The position numbers and the translations under genes are program-made. 64,000 nucleotides of DNA from JBCCMA01 sp045107005 (GTDB taxonomy: Bacteria > Pseudomonadota > Gammaproteobacteria > Steroidobacterales > JBCCMA01), in the NCBI GenBank assembly GCA_045107005.1, contig JBGCFP010000024.1, positions 12,836-76,835 of the forward strand. Direction: 5' to 3'. A model generated the notes under the pieces. That model saw nothing but the letters and a program-made list of their open reading frames with translations, was not told the DNA's origin and made no database searches. Below are positions 61,231 through 64,000 of this stretch, one piece after another (the stretch's first letter is position 1; the number at the start of each line of letters is the position of its first letter).

Positions 61231-61553
61231 AGTTGTCCAGTCTGCTATTCGTGTTATTGGCTTGATCCAGCTGCAACAATATCAGACTGGGGCAACGAAG
61301 CGGAGGCTCATGCCATGGTCGATTATTTCACCTTAATGGGCTTCCACATCTTCGCCATATCATTGGTCAGGTCTTCATTGCATCCGGCCATCCTGACGCG
61401 TCTGTCTGTTGCCGCGTGGATAAGACATTTTCCGACGGCATTTCGCAATCGACCGATCTCGGGATTGTCGTGCGCCAGGGCAAAGTGCCAGGAAGTTATA
61501 TTGTTATGACCGGCACCCGATTTCGTTGATGAAAGACGCAGCCCGGGCAACGG
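61231..61553. other. Intergenic region with a second copy of the REP-like sequence
   Basis: GTTATGACCGGCACCC at 61503-61518 is identical to the right end of the 59.7-kb element. The bases before it (AGTGCCAGGAAGTTATATT) also resemble the loop there (AGTGCC..., GAAGTCATAGT). No gene is supported. Confidence 0.5.
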
Positions 61554-61752
61554 TCAGATAGTCAGCAATCGAACGTTGTACCGCTGCTTGATCTGCACAT
61601 CGAAATGTTGCAAAAACGACGGGCCAAGCAGTCCGTACAGCTACCCCTTTTATTGGAGCAACACCAGCGGCACGCGCTAGCCAATGGTGCCGCCGACTTG
61701 GAGTGACTCCAGGCTAAAAGACGGCACAGAGCTACGACCGTTGGCCGCCGGA
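61554..61752 (-). pseudogene. Decayed retropepsin-like protease gene fragment
   Basis: Read on the reverse strand, the frame gives PAANGRSSVPSFSLESLQVG, then GTIG, a stop, RVPLVLLQ, a stop, KG, a stop, and LYGLLGPSFLQHFDVQIKQR. The GLLGxSFLxxFxVxI segment is the closing motif of retropepsin-like proteases. Three in-frame stops and the missing DTG half show it is dead. It is distantly like the intact protease at 50332. Confidence 0.6.
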
Positions 61753-61936
61753 GTAAGTGAACGGTCGCACTGGTTCGCTTCGCACGCCGGGCGTCGCGAG
61801 AGACCGGGACGTGATAGCAGCGGACCTGTCGTTAGTTCCCTCGCGGTTTTGCGCATCGGGTTCCCTGCTTGACAGCCGTTGTGGCATTCAACTAGCGTAT
61901 TGCTATAAGAAAAATATTAAAGCAGAGCACCACGAT

Positions 61937-63616
61937 ATGTTGACTTTCAGCTATCCCAAGGCTGTGCACAGTGCAGTCTTGTGCGGCCTTCTAGTTCCAA
62001 GCCCAGCCATTAATGCGGCGCCAGCGGATGTCGATGACGACGGCGTTCTTGACGCGGTCGACAACTGCACGTCCGTCGCAAACCCACGCCAACTCGACAC
62101 GGACGAAGACGGCTACGGCAACGCGTGCGATGCCGACCTGAACAACGACGGTATCGTCAACGTCGTCGATCTCGGTGCACTGCGCAGCGTGTTTTTCGCC
62201 ACGGACGAACCAGCGGCGGACCTGAATGGCGACGGCGTTGTGAATGTCGCCGACCTGGGCGTGTTTCGGACCCTGTTTTTCGCGCCACCTGGACCGAGCG
62301 CCTTGGCACCCGTACCGCCCGGGTTGGGGTCGGTGATTGACGCCATCGCGGCGCTGCCGGAAGGGGAGTGGTACCTGGCCAGCAACAACCTGTTCTCCGA
62401 CGTGTGGACACCCGAAGCACTGCGGCCGCTCAAAGACGGTTCCAACCCAACACCGGATCGCATTATCGCCGCCTGGAGTGGCTTTGGCTGGGACTCGAAT
62501 CGGGCCCAGTTGATTCTTTACGGCGGCGGACACGCCACCTATTCGGGCAATGATGTCTACGCGTTTCGAGCGGCGACAGGCTTATGGGAACGCGCAGCCT
62601 TGCCCAGCGAAATCACCCTCAACAGCCTCGGCGAGTACGAATCGATTGACGGCGTCGATGCGGCTCCGGGCTCGGCGCACACCTATGACAACGCGCTGTT
62701 CCTGCCACAGTTCGATCGCTACCTGAACTTTGGCGGCGCGCAGTGGAACAGCGGCGGGCCGTTTATTCGCGTCAACGACGACGAGACGTTCGCGCTGACT
62801 GGTCCCTATTTTTTCGATCCGTCGCGCGCCGATGCCAACTCGGTCGGCGGTACGACGGGTTCACATGTGCAACGTGAAGGGCCTTACCCGGACATCACGG
62901 GCGGCAACATGTGGGTGAACCGCGACATCTACGCAAACGCGACTTTCCTGCAGACGAGCCCGTCGAATTTTGTCAACGGGACCACCGCCTACGCGTCGGA
63001 AAACGGTCACGAAGTGGTCTATTTTGGCGCGCGTGTCGGCACCAACACCTCTCCCAACCTGTTCAAACTGACGATGCCGAGCCTGGCGGATGCGACGCTC
63101 GACACGGTAGAGTTGATTGGTGTTTTCAATTCCGGCCCGGGCAACCGCAGTGCCGCGGCGTACGATCCGGTTAACGGCGTTTTCCTGCGCACAGGGTCAT
63201 TCCTCGTACCGTTTACGTATTGGAACGTAAACACGCCGGGCGTCGCAAATCGCGATGTCAATTTGTATCCGCAGGATCAAGGTGGCGACTACGAGCTCGG
63301 CGTCGACTATGGCATCGATTTCGATCCGATCCGGCGTCATTTCGCAATGTGGAAAGGCGGGCCGGACGTGCACACATTGACAGCGCCCGAGCCGTTAAAC
63401 GCCAACGGTTGGGTGCTGCGACGGGCGCCTTCCGCGACGCTCGCGGCGCCCGCGGGCCCGGTGGATAATGGCGTGCTCGGGAAATGGAAATACGCGTCGA
63501 ATCTGGACGTTTTTGTCGGGCTGCGCGACTCGGTTGCCGGCAGCGTGTGGTACTACAAGCCAGTGGGTTGGCGGGCGCCCCCGCGGGGTGTCATCGCGAC
63601 GCGCTACGTGGAATAG
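61937..63616 (+). CDS. Secreted kelch-like beta-propeller protein with N-terminal TSP3/dockerin-like module
   Basis: A 559-residue secreted protein read from the ATG at 61937. After the signal peptide (LCGLLVPSPAINA) comes the shared module: DVDDDGVLDAVDNC, DTDEDGYGNACD, DLNNDGIVNVVDLGALRS, DLNGDGVVNVADLGVFRT and PPGPSALAPVPPG (residues about 29-130). The rest is a kelch/galactose-oxidase-like propeller (LILYGGGHATYSGNDVYAF, VVYFGARVG, YELGVDYGIDFDPIRRHFAM). It is the only copy in which the module is N-terminal, so the module can act as a stand-alone domain. Confidence 0.8.
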   Translation: MLTFSYPKAVHSAVLCGLLVPSPAINAAPADVDDDGVLDAVDNCTSVANPRQLDTDEDGYGNACDADLNNDGIVNVVDLGALRSVFFATDEPAADLNGDGVVNVADLGVFRTLFFAPPGPSALAPVPPGLGSVIDAIAALPEGEWYLASNNLFSDVWTPEALRPLKDGSNPTPDRIIAAWSGFGWDSNRAQLILYGGGHATYSGNDVYAFRAATGLWERAALPSEITLNSLGEYESIDGVDAAPGSAHTYDNALFLPQFDRYLNFGGAQWNSGGPFIRVNDDETFALTGPYFFDPSRADANSVGGTTGSHVQREGPYPDITGGNMWVNRDIYANATFLQTSPSNFVNGTTAYASENGHEVVYFGARVGTNTSPNLFKLTMPSLADATLDTVELIGVFNSGPGNRSAAAYDPVNGVFLRTGSFLVPFTYWNVNTPGVANRDVNLYPQDQGGDYELGVDYGIDFDPIRRHFAMWKGGPDVHTLTAPEPLNANGWVLRRAPSATLAAPAGPVDNGVLGKWKYASNLDVFVGLRDSVAGSVWYYKPVGWRAPPRGVIATRYVE

Positions 63617-63756
63617 GAAAGTGACCGTTGGGGAACTGCGTGCCCAACCGGCCTGACCAGGTGTCGCGTGAGTTGCCGGGGTAACGCGTAACGAGTCAAC
63701 GCCGGTGCCGGCGGTCCCGGTCCGTGTTGCACCTCGCGTTCGACAACCGAATCACG

Positions 63757-64000
63757 CTAGTTTTTTTCGACCCGCAAACGGCACGCTGACTCCAGCGCCT
63801 GCTCGACACCGCGCAATCCCTTTAGCAACGAATAGCCACCGAGTTCTTCCGTCCGTGCGGGCAATGTGGGCGTTCCAAGCAGCGCCATCGCCGGCGCATA
63901 AGTGAACGGGTCCGTGGCGGCTGAACCGAATTTCTGTAGCGCAAATTCGATCGCGAGAACATAAGGCGTTGGAATGTGCGGGTGCAGCGGATCGCCAGTG
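63757..64000 (-). CDS. C-terminal part of an unknown protein (5' end outside window)
   Basis: The reverse strand is open from the window edge to TAG at 63757-63759, 80 codons. The sequence (GDPLHPHIPTPYVLAIEFAL, DPFTYAPAMALLG, TEELGGYSLLKGLRGVEQAL) is protein-like with no repeats or membrane helices. I do not recognise the family. Confidence 0.6.
   Translation of the reverse strand, partial: TGDPLHPHIPTPYVLAIEFALQKFGSAATDPFTYAPAMALLGTPTLPARTEELGGYSLLKGLRGVEQALESACRLRVEKN

Overview
The window looks like chromosomal DNA of a GC-rich, aerobic, probably marine gammaproteobacterium. The signs are three TonB-dependent receptors, a complete cbb3 oxidase cluster with a two-membrane-span type of CcoP, Zur-box-like sites of the gammaproteobacterial pattern, VPLPA/PEP-CTERM-like and CFI-box C-termini, and a bacteriophytochrome. 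No rRNA, tRNA, CRISPR array or prophage was seen. The exact taxon cannot be read from the sequence.

Layout: 1-2675 holds a siderophore-type TonB receptor (cut by the window edge) preceded by a small His/Cys protein. 2776-3871 is a RES-Xre toxin-antitoxin pair. 4198-10432 is a zinc-starvation locus: a MerC-like membrane protein, a small secreted protein, an FtsX-type permease, an ABC ATPase, a DUF3299 lipoprotein, a ZrgA-type His-rich lipoprotein, a COG0523 zinc GTPase and a truncated DUF1826 gene, with two Zur-box-like palindromes. The DUF1826 gene is cut by a short repeat array and a MITE-like element, beyond which lies the 3' end of a different secreted-protein gene. 11266-13886 is a coupled operon of a cysteine hydrolase and two PuuE-like deacetylases. 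14238-16688 repeats the arrangement of a small His/Cys protein plus a TonB receptor, here of ZnuD type.

16.9-22.0 kb is mixed: an NTF2-like protein, a membrane protein, mscL, a CFI-box surface protein next to a rhomboid-like remnant, an AhpD-like protein and a degenerate stretch. 22.0-30.6 kb is a signalling block: PAS kinase plus receiver, bacteriophytochrome plus receiver plus heme oxygenase, a tandem Usp protein, and FixL/FixJ. 30.6-39.1 kb is ccoNOQP-x-GHIS plus a TauE/SafE-like gene; ccoP has an in-frame TGA at codon 20. 39.6-42.3 kb carries a further PAS kinase and receiver.

42.7-64.0 kb is rich in secreted proteins: dockerin-like proteins, an FG-GAP lipoprotein, a third TonB receptor, two fibre-like proteins (one with an S74 chaperone), a double retropepsin-like protease and a kelch-like protein. 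A GntR-ABC operon and several decayed genes (alpha/beta hydrolase, aldo/keto reductase, retropepsin, PEP-CTERM fragment) lie among them.

Recurrent theme: five loci carry the same module of TSP3-like calcium motifs, two dockerin-like repeats and a PGPS[GA] tail. Several sit beside repeats or decayed genes.
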